From NCBI RefSeq assembly GCF_000701405.1, contig NZ_JNIV01000022.1, forward strand, positions 1 to 52,828: a stretch of 52,828 nucleotides of DNA. The letters are read 5' to 3'. The notes beneath the pieces were generated by a model, which ran no database searches, was not told where the DNA came from, and saw only the letters and a list, made by a program, of their open reading frames with translations. Below are positions 24,148 through 34,800 of this stretch, piece after piece. The stretch comes from Deinococcus marmoris DSM 12784 (GTDB lineage Bacteria; Deinococcota; Deinococci; Deinococcales; Deinococcaceae). Each line of letters begins with the position of its first letter. Within the stretch, counting starts at the first letter, position 1. The position numbers and the translations under genes are program-made.

Positions 24148-24825
24148 ATGAGCGTACAACCCTTCCCCCAGCGCCCGACTCCGGGCGGCGCGGCCAGCGT
24201 GGAGCGGGTCACGGCCCGTTTTCTGCGAATGCTGAGTATCACGCTGGAGCAACTGGAAGCTGTGCGCGACGCCGATGCCCGCGCTGAATTTGCTGGCCTG
24301 AGCGTCCGAGCCGGGGTGCTGGAGCAGGAAACCAACGAACTGGAACGCGAGATTGAGGACGCCTGCCTGAGCGCCTTCGCCGCGCCGCTGAGCGCCGGGG
24401 AACTGGCCTTTCATCTGGTGGTGTTCCGCAGCCTGACCAATCTGGAACGGGTGGGCGACTACGCCCTGAAGCTGGCCCGTGACCTGGAACATTTCGCCCC
24501 ACGCGCCCGCAGCGCCACCTTGCAGGACGTGCTGCCGCTGGTCAGGTTGCTCTCGCGGATGCTGGAGCGGCTGGCCTACGCCTTCGCCGAGCGGGATGTG
24601 GGCGCGGCCAGAGAAGTCATGCGCCTGGACTACGAACAGGTGGACGCCCTGTACGAGCAGATGCAGCGCGCCAGCCTGACCCGTCTGCTGGAACGCCCCG
24701 AGGACACCGAAGTCGCCCTGACCGCTGGCCGGATCGCCCGCAATCTGGAACGGCTGGGAGACCATCTGGTGAATGTGGCCGAGCGGCTGGAGGCGCTGGT
24801 GCTCGGGCGGGTGGCGGGCCAGTGA
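24148..24825 (+). CDS. phoU: Phosphate signalling protein PhoU
   Basis: A 225-aa all-helical PhoU protein built from two similar three-helix bundles. Each carries an acidic metal motif: ELEREIEDACLSAF (residues about 60-73) and the ARNLERLGDHLVNVAERLE motif near 196-214, with its counterpart FRSLTNLERVGDYALKLARDLE at about 91-112. PhoU represses the Pho response when phosphate is ample by bridging PstB and the sensor kinase. ATG 24148 is chosen because GATACT (24136-24141) ends 6 bases upstream, a leaderless start; the open frame itself extends through pstB in another phase. The stop overlaps the GNAT start (GTGA). Confidence 0.93.
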   Translation: MSVQPFPQRPTPGGAASVERVTARFLRMLSITLEQLEAVRDADARAEFAGLSVRAGVLEQETNELEREIEDACLSAFAAPLSAGELAFHLVVFRSLTNLERVGDYALKLARDLEHFAPRARSATLQDVLPLVRLLSRMLERLAYAFAERDVGAAREVMRLDYEQVDALYEQMQRASLTRLLERPEDTEVALTAGRIARNLERLGDHLVNVAERLEALVLGRVAGQ

Positions 24826-25400
24826 CCCAGGTCCTGACCGTCCGTCCTGCGCGCCCTGACGACGCCCCGTTCGCCATTCCGCTGATTCAGGAGACCATCG
24901 GCCACATCGGCTTGGTCCTGACTGGCGCAGCAAGCGACGCCGAGGCCGAGGGCGTGATGCTGGAGTTCTTCAAGCTTCCCGGCAACCGCCTCAGCTTTCA
25001 GAACGTGTGGATCGCCCAGAATTCTGCCGAGGCGCTGGGCCTGCTGCTGGGGTACGCGGGGGCCGATTCCGGGGCGCTGGACGAGCCGTTCCGCGAACAT
25101 TTACGTGGACGCAACCTGACCGGCGACTTTCTGTCCGAGGGGCTGCCCGGCGAGTGGTATCTGGATACGCTGGCCGTCACGGAGGCGGCGCGCGGGCACG
25201 GCGTCGGGGCGCGGCTGTTGCGGGAAGCCGCCACACAAGCCTTGGCAAATGGCCTGGAACGCGTGGGCCTGCTCGTGGAGCGCGGCAACCGCGCCGCCCG
25301 GCTGTATGAACGTGAGGGCTTCAGCGTCGAGGGAAAGCGGACGCTGGGCAGTCACGTCTATGACCACATGATCCGCCCGGCTCAAAACACCGCTCAGTAA
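24822..25400 (+). CDS. GNAT-family N-acetyltransferase
   Basis: A 192-aa acetyltransferase of the GNAT superfamily. The core runs from [33 protein letters not shown] (about residues 109-141), which contains the acetyl-CoA P-loop R-G-GVG, to [22 protein letters not shown] (about 150-171). The N-terminal half binds the unknown acceptor. It overlaps phoU by 4 bases and so is the last gene of the pst unit, yet acetylation has no obvious part in phosphate uptake. Its 3' end overlaps the convergent acylphosphatase gene by 7 bases. Confidence 0.88.
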   Translation: MTQVLTVRPARPDDAPFAIPLIQETIGHIGLVLTGAASDAEAEGVMLEFFKLPGNRLSFQNVWIAQNSAEALGLLLGYAGADSGALDEPFREHLRGRNLTGDFLSEGLPGEWYLDTLAVTEAARGHGVGARLLREAATQALANGLERVGLLVERGNRAARLYEREGFSVEGKRTLGSHVYDHMIRPAQNTAQ

Positions 25401-25657
25401 ATGTGAAAGTCCTTCAGGCCCGTCTCCTCGCTGGTCTGGGTCTGGACATCACGCACGCGGGCGTGGGGTGGGCCGCGCCGTAGCCAGTGCAGCAGGCGCG
25501 ACAGATCGGCCTCGTGGCCCTCTGCGACGACTTCCACGCGGCCATCGGTCAGGTTCTCGGCGTAACCCTGCAACTTCAGGTCACGGGCATATCTCTGGAC
25601 GTACAGGCGGTATCCAACCCCCTGAACGTGGCCGATCACAAGGGCAGTCAGACGCAT
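25394..25657 (-). CDS. acyP: Acylphosphatase
   Basis: An 87-aa acylphosphatase, normal length for the family. The phosphate-binding loop and catalytic Arg are in [16 protein letters not shown] (residues 9-24), and the catalytic Asn in [17 protein letters not shown] (31-47). Phe in the usual GVGFR is Tyr here, a mild change. The enzyme hydrolyses acyl phosphates such as acetyl- or 1,3-bisphosphoglycerate. ATG 25657 is preferred to the upstream start at 25732 because TACTCT (25665-25670, minus strand) ends 7 bases before it and the family begins MRLTALV. It converges on the GNAT gene. Confidence 0.92.
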   Translation of the reverse strand: MRLTALVIGHVQGVGYRLYVQRYARDLKLQGYAENLTDGRVEVVAEGHEADLSRLLHWLRRGPPHARVRDVQTQTSEETGLKDFHIY

Positions 25658-25748
25658 GGGATTCAGAGTAACGCCGGAACGGGGGGGCAGAGGGTGGAAA
25701 TCTGACGGTCCGGTGAGGCTGCGGGCTGCCAACTCACGCGCTGCCCGT

Positions 25749-25754
25749 TAGAAT
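25749..25754 (+). promoter_or_regulatory. -10 box for a leaderless tamB leader transcript
   Basis: TAGAAT ends 7 bases before ATG 25762, the spacing seen at many leaderless starts in this window. No ribosome site precedes that ATG. Confidence 0.55.
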
Positions 25755-25761
25755 GCCAGCA

Positions 25762-25824
25762 ATGCGCGCGGCCCCGGAACAAAGGAAGAACGACAGGACC
25801 GGGCGCGGCGTGGGGGGCGCGTGA
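25762..25824 (+). CDS. 20-aa leader peptide coupled to tamB
   Basis: ATG 25762 opens a 20-codon frame (MRAAPEQRKNDRTGRGVGGA) whose TGA overlaps the tamB GTG start by four bases (GTGA). The peptide is very polar and has no similarity that I recognise. It probably serves to bring ribosomes from a leaderless 5' end onto the tamB start, or to regulate it. It is too short to be judged by codon use. Confidence 0.5.
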   Translation: MRAAPEQRKNDRTGRGVGGA

Positions 25825-28800
25825 CCGACGATCCGGCGGCCAGTGACGTTTCCACCGAATCAGACCTGAAAAAATCGCCCCGCACTCCGGCCCGGCGGCG
25901 GCGCTGGCCGTGGCTCCTGCTGGGCGTGGTGGCCGTGCTGGCGCTGGTGGTGGTTTTCTCCCCCACTCTGTTCGGCGGCTGGCTGCTGGCCCGCTACGGC
26001 CCGGAACTGGGCATCAGCGCGGAGCGGGTCAGCGGACCGATCTGGTCCCCCCGGCTGGAGGGCGTGACCGTGCGGCAGCCCGGCGTGGACGCGCAGGTGG
26101 GGCAAGCGGGCGTGACTGTGGAGGCATTCAACCCCTTCAGCAAAACGCTGCGGCTGGGTGCGAGTCTCGTGGACGCCACCGTGAACCTGAACGCCGCCGA
26201 GTTGATCGAGAGCCTGGGAACAGCGGGTGGAGGCGAGGGAACCGGGAACGGCTGGAACGTCACCCCTGGCAGGCTCGACATCCAGAATGCGCGCCTCAGC
26301 GTGGACGGCAAGAAGGGCGAGATTCCAGATGGACAGTTTCGGATCGGGTCACGCCAGGACGGGGGATGGACGGTTCAGGGCCGCACGGCGCAGGGCGAAC
26401 TGAACGCCGACGTGACACTGGGCGAGAACAACGTGATCACCGCCGACCTGAACGCCGACGCGCGGCTGCTGAACTTTTACTGGCCGGGTGTGACGGCGGG
26501 GCGCATCAGCGGAAAATACGTGCTGAACGACGGCCCAGTACGCGGCGATCTCAGGATCAGCGACGCCGCCGTGCGCGTGCCGGAGGCCAAGTTCGTGACC
26601 GTGACGGGAATCGGCGGCACGGTGACCCAGCGCGGCGACACGGTGGACCTGAAACTGGGCGGCCAGGGCTGGAACGGCCCGATCACTGCCACTGGCAATG
26701 TGGACCTGAAAGCAAAGAACTGGACGGTCATGGCAGACGCTGCCCCCACCGTTTCCGGGCTGGCGCGGGCGCTGGGCACCACGGGCGAGGGCGCACTGAA
26801 CTTGCGGATCACGGCGGGCGGCTGGCAGGATGTGCAGGTCTCGGCGCAGGTGGGGGGCGCGGGCAAGCTGGCGGGCGTTGCCTTCAGTGACGTGCAGGCC
26901 AGTTACGCCTTCATGCGTGCAGCCGGGGAAGAAGCGCCGCAGAGCAACGACCTGACCTTCAGCGCCGACACCCGGCTGGGCGACTCCCTTCAGAAACTGA
27001 GCGGCACCTGGACCCTTGGCCGGTCCGGCGAGGCCGAACTGGTGGGGGCGTTCGGGCAAAAGCCGCTGAATATACAGGCCAGCATCGACGCGCAGAACCT
27101 GATCACCCTTCAGGGGCAGGGGCTGGGCGGCCCACTGTCGGGGACTTTCGCACTGGGCGACGAGCAGCTCAGGGCCGTCCTCAATCCCACCTACGGTGCG
27201 GCGGGGGCGCGGGTGGCCCTGAGCGGCACGCCGGGCGACCTGCGGGCCATCATCACGGGCGGCACGGCGGGACCGTTCGCGCTGGCAGGCACGGCGCGGC
27301 TGAACAAGCAAGGGCTGAAAGCGGACCTGGGAACCGTAACTCTTGATCTTGACCCGGAATTTCGTGGGGGCTGGAGTGCCAGCAATCTGCAAGGCGCGGG
27401 CCTGACGCTTTCCGGCGCGGGGCAACTCGATCTGGAGGCCGGGGACGTGACGGGCAACCTGACGGCACAGGTGCCCGGACTGGTCCAGACCCTCAGCGGG
27501 CCGCTGGACGTGAATTACCTGCGCCAGAGTGGCACCTTTACCTCTGGTCAGCAGGTGCTGCGCTGGAACGGCGATTCCTTCCCGATCACGGCGCGCAATC
27601 TGGAAGTCCTGGGCGGCCTGAAGGTCAGCGGCGACGTGACCGTGACCAACACCCTCAAGGCGTTCGGCACGCTGACGGCGCGCGGCAATGGCTTTGACCT
27701 GACCGCTACCGGACGCGGCAGCCGCGCCAGCCTCAGCGGCACGGTGAATGGGGGCGCGGCAAACGGCGTGACCGTGCTGGCCGACACCAGTCTGAGTGCC
27801 CCCTATGACACCACCGCCCGCATTCAGGGGACGGACATTGCGGGCAACCTCAGCCTGACCGACGAGGGAGCAGTCCGCTTTGATCTGACCACGGCGGGAC
27901 AGACCGCGCGGGGGGTGATCGACGGGCAGGACGTGAACGCCAGCGGGCGCATGGACCTTGCCGCGCTACGTCCGCTGGTGAATCTGTCGGACCTTTCCGG
28001 CACGCTGGACCTGAATCTGGCCGGACGGGGGGGCACAGCAACTGTGAACGCCAGTGTGGCGGGGGCAGACGTGGCGGGAACACTGACCCGTGCAGACGCA
28101 GCATTGACGGCTGATCTGAAGGCAGCCTACGCCGGGGCCACCGCCAGCATCAGCGGTCAGGTCTATCCGCAGGTGGGCGTCAGCGGCACGGTGTCGGCGC
28201 AGGGCCAGACGTTAAACGCGGCGGTCAATGGTCCTTACAACGCGCTGCGGGCGCGGGTCACGGGCCGCAGCGGCGAACTGTCCTTCAGCGGCGTGACCCT
28301 GCCCGCTCAGGCGATGGACCTGACCGCAACGCTGACGCCGAAGCTGGCGGTGGGTGGCACCTGGGGCGATCTGAACGTGACCTACGACGGCGCAACCGGA
28401 CTGGCCCGCGTGACCGGCGCGCAGCCGCTGACCGCCTTCGGGCAGGAGGGCCGCGTGCAGGGCCGCGCCACCTGGGGCCTGAGTCAAAAGGGATCGGGAC
28501 CGAACAACACCTTCCGGGGCGCGGTGGACGCAAGCGGGCAACTGGACCAGTACACGGTGGCCCTGAGCGGCCCCTGGAGCGATCTGAACGTGCTGCTGAC
28601 GGACCGCGAGGGCCTCAGCGCACGCGGCACCGCCTCGCTGCCAGAAGGGCGTTACGACGTGCAGGTGCGCGGCCCCATCGCGGGCGGGCTGTTCGTGGAG
28701 GGCAATGTCACCGGGCGCGGCACCGAACCACGCGGACGCATCAACGTGCGGGACGCCGGGGGCGGCGCGGCCACCGTGGACCTGCGCGGCTTCTCGGACT

Positions 28801-31800
28801 TCGATGTGCAGGCGCGCGGGCTGACGCTGGCGGGGCAGAAGCTGGTGGGCGACCTGAAGGCACGCGGAGGCGTCCTGAGCGGCACCTTGCAAGCCGGACC
28901 CTTCACCGTGAATGCACAGAACGGACGCATCAGCGCGGGGGGCGAGATCGCTGGGCAGACAGTCAGCGCCACCGGAAGACTGACCCTTCCGGCAACAGTG
29001 GATGACCTGAAGCTGAATGTCAGCGGGCCGTATTTCACCGCGACGGCAGGGGGCGGCGTGGCCGATCTGCGGGGCACGGTCAACGTGAAGGCGCAGCGTT
29101 TTGGCACCTCACCGCTCACTCTGAGCGTGCCGGCCCAGAGCTTTCCGCTGACCGCTTCACTGACTGGGGCGCGGGCGACGGTGGGCGGGCTGAGCTATGC
29201 GGGCGGCCAGTGGAGCGGCAGTTTGCAGGCGAAATACGCGCTGTCCGGCACCCCCGGTACGGTCAAGTTGCTGGGCGCGGGCCAGACCCTGGCGGCGCTG
29301 CCGTTCGGGCCGCTGACGGGCCGGGTAGAAGTGCTGCCGAAGGTGGGCGGCGCGGTCACGGCCAGCCTCTCTCCCGCCCTGCCCCTGCTGCCCGACAACC
29401 TGCGGGCGGAAGTGGTGCCGGGCCGCCTGACCGTGCAACTGACGACAACAGGAGCCACCCTGACCAGCACGAGCACGCGGTATCTGAACCAACCGCTGAC
29501 CCTGAATGCCCGCGTGAACTGGCAGAACACCCTGAGCGCGTCCGGCACGCTGCGGCATCCGTGGGCGCGGCTGCCTTTTGGCTATAACGGACAGGACTTG
29601 AACATCAGGGGAGCCACCCTGGACGCCCGCGCGCTGGGGCCGGTGCTGACCGAGCAACTGGCAGACCTGACGGGCCGGGCCAGTCTCGATCTGAGCGTGC
29701 CTGGGCTGGACTTCGCACAGGCCAGCGGACAGGCGCGCGTGAATCTGAGGGCGGCGGGCCAGCGCGCGGCGGGCAGCGTTTCGCTGGCGAAAGGACAACT
29801 CAGCGCCAACCTGAACAGCACGCTGGCGGGCCTGAACGTGGGCGTGCGCGGGCCGCTGTACCCACAGGCCGACGCGCGGCTGACGCTGGACGGCCTGAAC
29901 GCCACCCTGCGTGGAAACGCGGAAAGCACCCTGACCTTGCAGGCGACGGGCCAGTACGCCGGGCGTGCGGTGGACCTGAGCGCGACGGCGACTGGACTCA
30001 CGAACGGCGCGGCCAACGTCCAGCTCGGCGGCACGGTGGCAGGGGCGGCGCTGAATCTGGCCGTCAATCAGGGTGCGGGGACGGGTCTGGCGGCCTGGAA
30101 AACGGCGGGCAGCGTCAGCGTTCCCGACCTGGGGACCGTGTTGCTCTCGGAGACGGTGGGCAATGTCACGGCAACCCTGGGCGGCACGCTGGCCGATCTG
30201 CGACTGGACACGGCTGGCACACTGTCTGTGGGAACTGGGGCGGGCGTGAAGTTCCAGGCCCCAGCCTCCTACCGTGACGGTGTGCTGCGCCTGCAAGGGG
30301 CCACGGCCACATTGCCGCAGGGAACTGTGCGCGCCAGCGGACCCGTCTTTCCAGAGCTGAAGCTGAGCGCAAAAGCCAGGGTGACGGATCTGCTGCCGGG
30401 CAACTACACGGCGCGGATCACGGGCGCGTACAGCAAGCCAGACGTGAACGTTCAGGGCGCGTTGAGTGAAGGGGTTGCGGGTCTCCAGGCCCAGGGAACG
30501 CGCCTGACTGCCCGGCTGCTGGGCCAGGACTGGAAGGTGGGCCTGAGCGGCAAGAATCTGGCCGGAACCCTGCGCGGCCAACTGGGAACGAATGCGCTGG
30601 GCGGCTTGACAAACGCCAACCTGACCGTCAACGCCGCTTATGTGGGAGGCAGCCCCGATGCGCCCATCGACGTGCGTCTGAACGGCACCCCTGGCTGGAA
30701 CGCCCGCACAGGCTGGAGCGGCACCCTGCGCGCGGTGGGTGACATTCCAGGTGGTCCCTTGGACGCAGTGCTGGACGGGAACGGGGCGTTGAAGGTGGCC
30801 GCGCTGGTGGGGACAGGCAACACCCAGGCCCGGCTGACGGGCAGCCTGCCCGCCGATCTGGCCTTCAAACCCGGCGGCACGCTGGATCTGCTGGCCTTTG
30901 ACGTGGGGGCGCTGTGGGGCCGCCCGGAGCAACTGCGCGTCAGCGGAACCGTGAATGTGGGCGGCGCGTCGTGGAGCGCTCCCGAGGCCGCCTTCGCCGG
31001 GAAACTGGCGGACAGCGGCAATGAGCTGACGGGCGATCTGGGGGCCTCCTACCGCGCCGGGGATCTCAGCGTGCGGCTGAACGGGGCGAAGGTGGCGGGG
31101 GGCGGCACGCTGGAAGACGGGCGCTACACGGCCAGCCTGAAGGCCGACACCCTGCGGATTGCCCGCCTGCTGCCGCGCGGGCTGGACGTGGACGCCCTGA
31201 CCTTTGCGGGCCGCCTGGAGGCGACGGGCACGCTGGCGGACGGGCCTCAGGTGGTGAGCGTGCAGAATCTGGCCCTGAAGGGTCAGCAGGAACAGACCGG
31301 ACCGTTCAGCCTGTACGGCAGTGCGAGTTACCGCTGGCGGGCGGGCGGGACCGATGAACTCAGGACCGCCCTGAGCGGCAGCCTGCGCGGCGGCGTCCTG
31401 AAGGCGGACGGGCAGTTGCCAGAAGGCGTGCGTGTGACCGTGCGCGATCTGGGAACGGGTTTCCTGAATACGCCTGCCCTGAACGGCGGCACCGTGGGCG
31501 CAGATGTGACCCTACGCGGCGCGGTGGGCAATCCGGCGCTGGAAGGCTCGGTCACCGCCAGAACCGCCGCATTTGATGCGCTGGCAACCCTCTCCGGGCG
31601 GGTGCGTGATCCCCGCGCCGTGGCCCGCGTCAATCTTCTCGGCGCGGCGGGCGGCACCCTCTACGCCGACGCGCAGGACCTGAATCTGGGTGCAGGTACC
31701 GTGCGCGCGAAGTTGTATGGCACGGTCCAGAGCGGCGGCAACACCGCCAAGGTGAATCTGAATGGCGTCTGGCCCCAACTGGCCGGAACCGTGGAAGCGA

Positions 31801-34800
31801 CGCTGGCAGGCTTGAAAGAACCGCTCATGCTAAATTCTGATGGGCGCGGCTCCTACGTGCTGGACGGCGGCGAACTGGGCGGCGGCGCGGTCAGGCTTCA
31901 GTCGGGTCAGGGCTTCATTCCCAGCCTCAGCGGCAGCCTGAACCTGACGCCATTGCCACTGGTGGGCGGCAGCGGACAACTGAGCGTCGCCGCCACGCTG
32001 GCCGGGACTTTGAGTGCCCCGACGCTCGCGGCCACCGTAACTTCGCGCACCGCCTCGGCCTACGGGGTGACGCTGGCAGACACGACGGGGCGGCTGGGCG
32101 GCACCCTCAGTGGGCTGACCGGAACGCTGAGTCAGGCGGGCGAAACGGTGGCCGCACTGGACGGCGGCAAGGTGACCCTGAATGGCCTGCGTCTGAACGC
32201 GGCGGGCAGCGTCATCCGCGCCAGCGGCACGGCAGGTGTGGACGGGCGGGCGGACCTGAGTCTGAACGCCAGCGGAACCCTGAGCGGCAACCTGAAAGCC
32301 GCCTACCGCGCCCGGTCCCTGTCGCTGGTCGGCAGCCTGACCGGGCCGCAGAAACTGGCAGCGGCGGTGGACCTGCGCGCCGATCCGTTCACGGGCTGGC
32401 ACGGGGGCGTGCGCGTGACTGGCGGCCCATCCCTGGGTGGCAGCGGCGACGTGCTGACCGCCCCGGCAGTGCTGAGCCTGTCCGGGCCGCTGGCGCACCC
32501 ACTGGCACAGGGCACGGCGGGCCTGCTGGGGGCAGGGGCGCGCATCGTGGCGTCACCGAGCGGCGTACAGGTGCGGCTGATAGACGGCCCCGGCGCGACG
32601 GCCAATGGCGCGGTGGGCGTGCGCCCTGACGCAAACGGCGAGTGGCGCTGGAACGGGGCGGCCAGTCTGACCCGTCCCGAACTGAGCCTGAGCGTGACCC
32701 CCAGCGGTCTGCTGGCTGATCCCAGTGTGCTGCTCAGCGTGCGGCGGGGCGAGTGGCGCGCCAGTGGCACGGCCACGCTGGAGGGGGCCGATCTGCGCGT
32801 CAGCGACGGCGAACGCGACGGTTCCCTGAGTTTCAGGGATGGGCAACTCGCCACCAATCTGCCGGGGCTGCAACTGGCACGGCTGGGCATTCCCAACCTC
32901 AACGGCGTGCTGACCGCCAGCGGCACGCTGAACACCAGCACGCAGAACGGGCAGGTGGCGCTGAAGGTCACGAACTTCACCTCGCCCGCTGAGCTTCCGT
33001 ACCTGGGGCTGCAACTGTCCGGCGAGGCCAGCGCGAACGTGACCCTGCGCGGCGGGCGGCCTACCGTGGCGGCGCAGGTGACGCTGCCCTCCGGTACGCT
33101 GCAACTCAATGCCTTGCAGGGCGAGAAGAACTGGACCGGACGCCTGAGCGGCAGCCTGAAGCAGGCGGGCGGCACGCTGAATGTGAATGTCGGACTGGAC
33201 AGCGGCGGCCTGACCGGATTGCTGGGCGTGGGGACCTATCCGGTGGATGTGGGAGGGCAGAAGCTCACCGTGGACGGCGAGGTGAACCTGAAGGGCCAGA
33301 CTTTCGTGGCCGCTCTGGCCGCCCGCAACGAGGTGGGCGAGGTCAGCGTGGACGCGTCCGGCGGCATCGCCGATCTGCTGCCTCAGACTCCACTGGCCGC
33401 GCTGGCGCTGAGACCCACGGGCGACGGCTACAGCGTCCGCGCCGTGCTGGACGATCTGGAGGTCAGTAACCTCAAGATCGCCCCCGACCTCTCGGGCCGC
33501 CTGAACGGCAACGCCAACTTGCAGGACGGCGGCGGCACCTTCGTGCTGCGCTCAGAAGGCCTGATGGTGGGGTCCAAAACCCTGCCCGCCCGGCTGGAAG
33601 GCACGCTGGCCGGGGGAAGCTGGCGCATTCGGGGCTTCCTGGGTCAGTCGGATTTCACAGCCGGATTCAGTACCTCTGGAGAAGGGAGCGGCGAGGTCTT
33701 CGGCCAGGGCAGCCTGCGGGCGCTCCCGGTGGGCGCGCTGGTGGCGGCCTTCACGGGGGCGGCCCCCGGCGAGGGCGTCGTGACCGGGGTGGCCCGCTTC
33801 CGCTTCCCGCTGGCCGATCCGCCTTCCGGCAGCGTCAGCGTGGTGGCCGAGCGCATCCGGGTCAGCGCCACCAACGGGACAGGCGAGGCCGCCTCCACCG
33901 AGACCCTGACCGGCACCGGCACGCTGGAATACGCGGCGGGGGAACTGCGCGGCCTGAACGTGCAGCTCACGGGGGCGGGTACCTGGGACGTGCGTGGGCA
34001 GTACACCCGCCAGAAGGTGGACGTGAATGCCCGCTTCACCAACACCACCTTTACCCCGGTTCTGCGCCTGATCCCTGGACTGAGCGAGCTGGACCCCAGC
34101 CTGCGCGGCAGCCTGACCCTCAGCGCGGCGGGCACGTATGAGCGCCCACGCGGGCTGCTGCGCGTGCAGAACGTCAGCGGCAGTGTGGCGGGCCTGAGCC
34201 TGGAAATCCCCGACTTCGCGGGAGACCTGCCCGACAGCGGCGCGTTCACGGCAGGGGGCACCATCCTGACGGGCGGCGCGCTGGGAGCCAACGGCAGACT
34301 GGACGTGACCGGACAGCTCACGCTGGGCAAGCTGAGCGGCGCGCGGGTGGGCTTTGCGGGTCTGCTGGCCCCGCAGGGACTGGGCGCGCTGCCGGGCAGC
34401 ACAGTGGTGCTGGCGCAAAACGGGGAGGGCTTCACGCTGGACGCCCAGAGCCGCAGCACCAATGCGGCCACCGGGGCGGGCAACCTGCGGCTGAGCGGGC
34501 AGGTCTCGCCCAGACTTGACCTGACGCTGACCGCCCGCAACTACAACCTGCCGCTGTCGATCATCTTTGCCCGCGAAAGTGCCCTGAACGCCGATCTGCG
34601 CGCGGTGGACGACGGCACCCTGATCCGCGTCAGCGGCGCGGCGGACTTCCTGCGCCTGACGCTGGGGCGCGCTGCTGCCACGACTGCTCTTCCCACGCCA
34701 GGGAAGACCAACGGGCAGGCGGTGAGCGGCACAGATAGCGGGCCGAACGCCAGCACAGGGCGCACCACTGACAACTATGTCAGCCCCCTGCCCGATGTCT

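Noticed and set aside
23260..24825. A 521-codon frame leading into PhoU.
   Set aside because: It overlaps pstB in another phase and has shadow-like R/H-rich sequence before the PhoU start at 24148.
29157..30932. A 591-codon open frame on the minus strand within tamB, and several smaller ones.
   Set aside because: These are GC-rich shadows of the tamB codons; composition is R/Q/H-rich with no domain, and tamB has a continuous, family-matching product.
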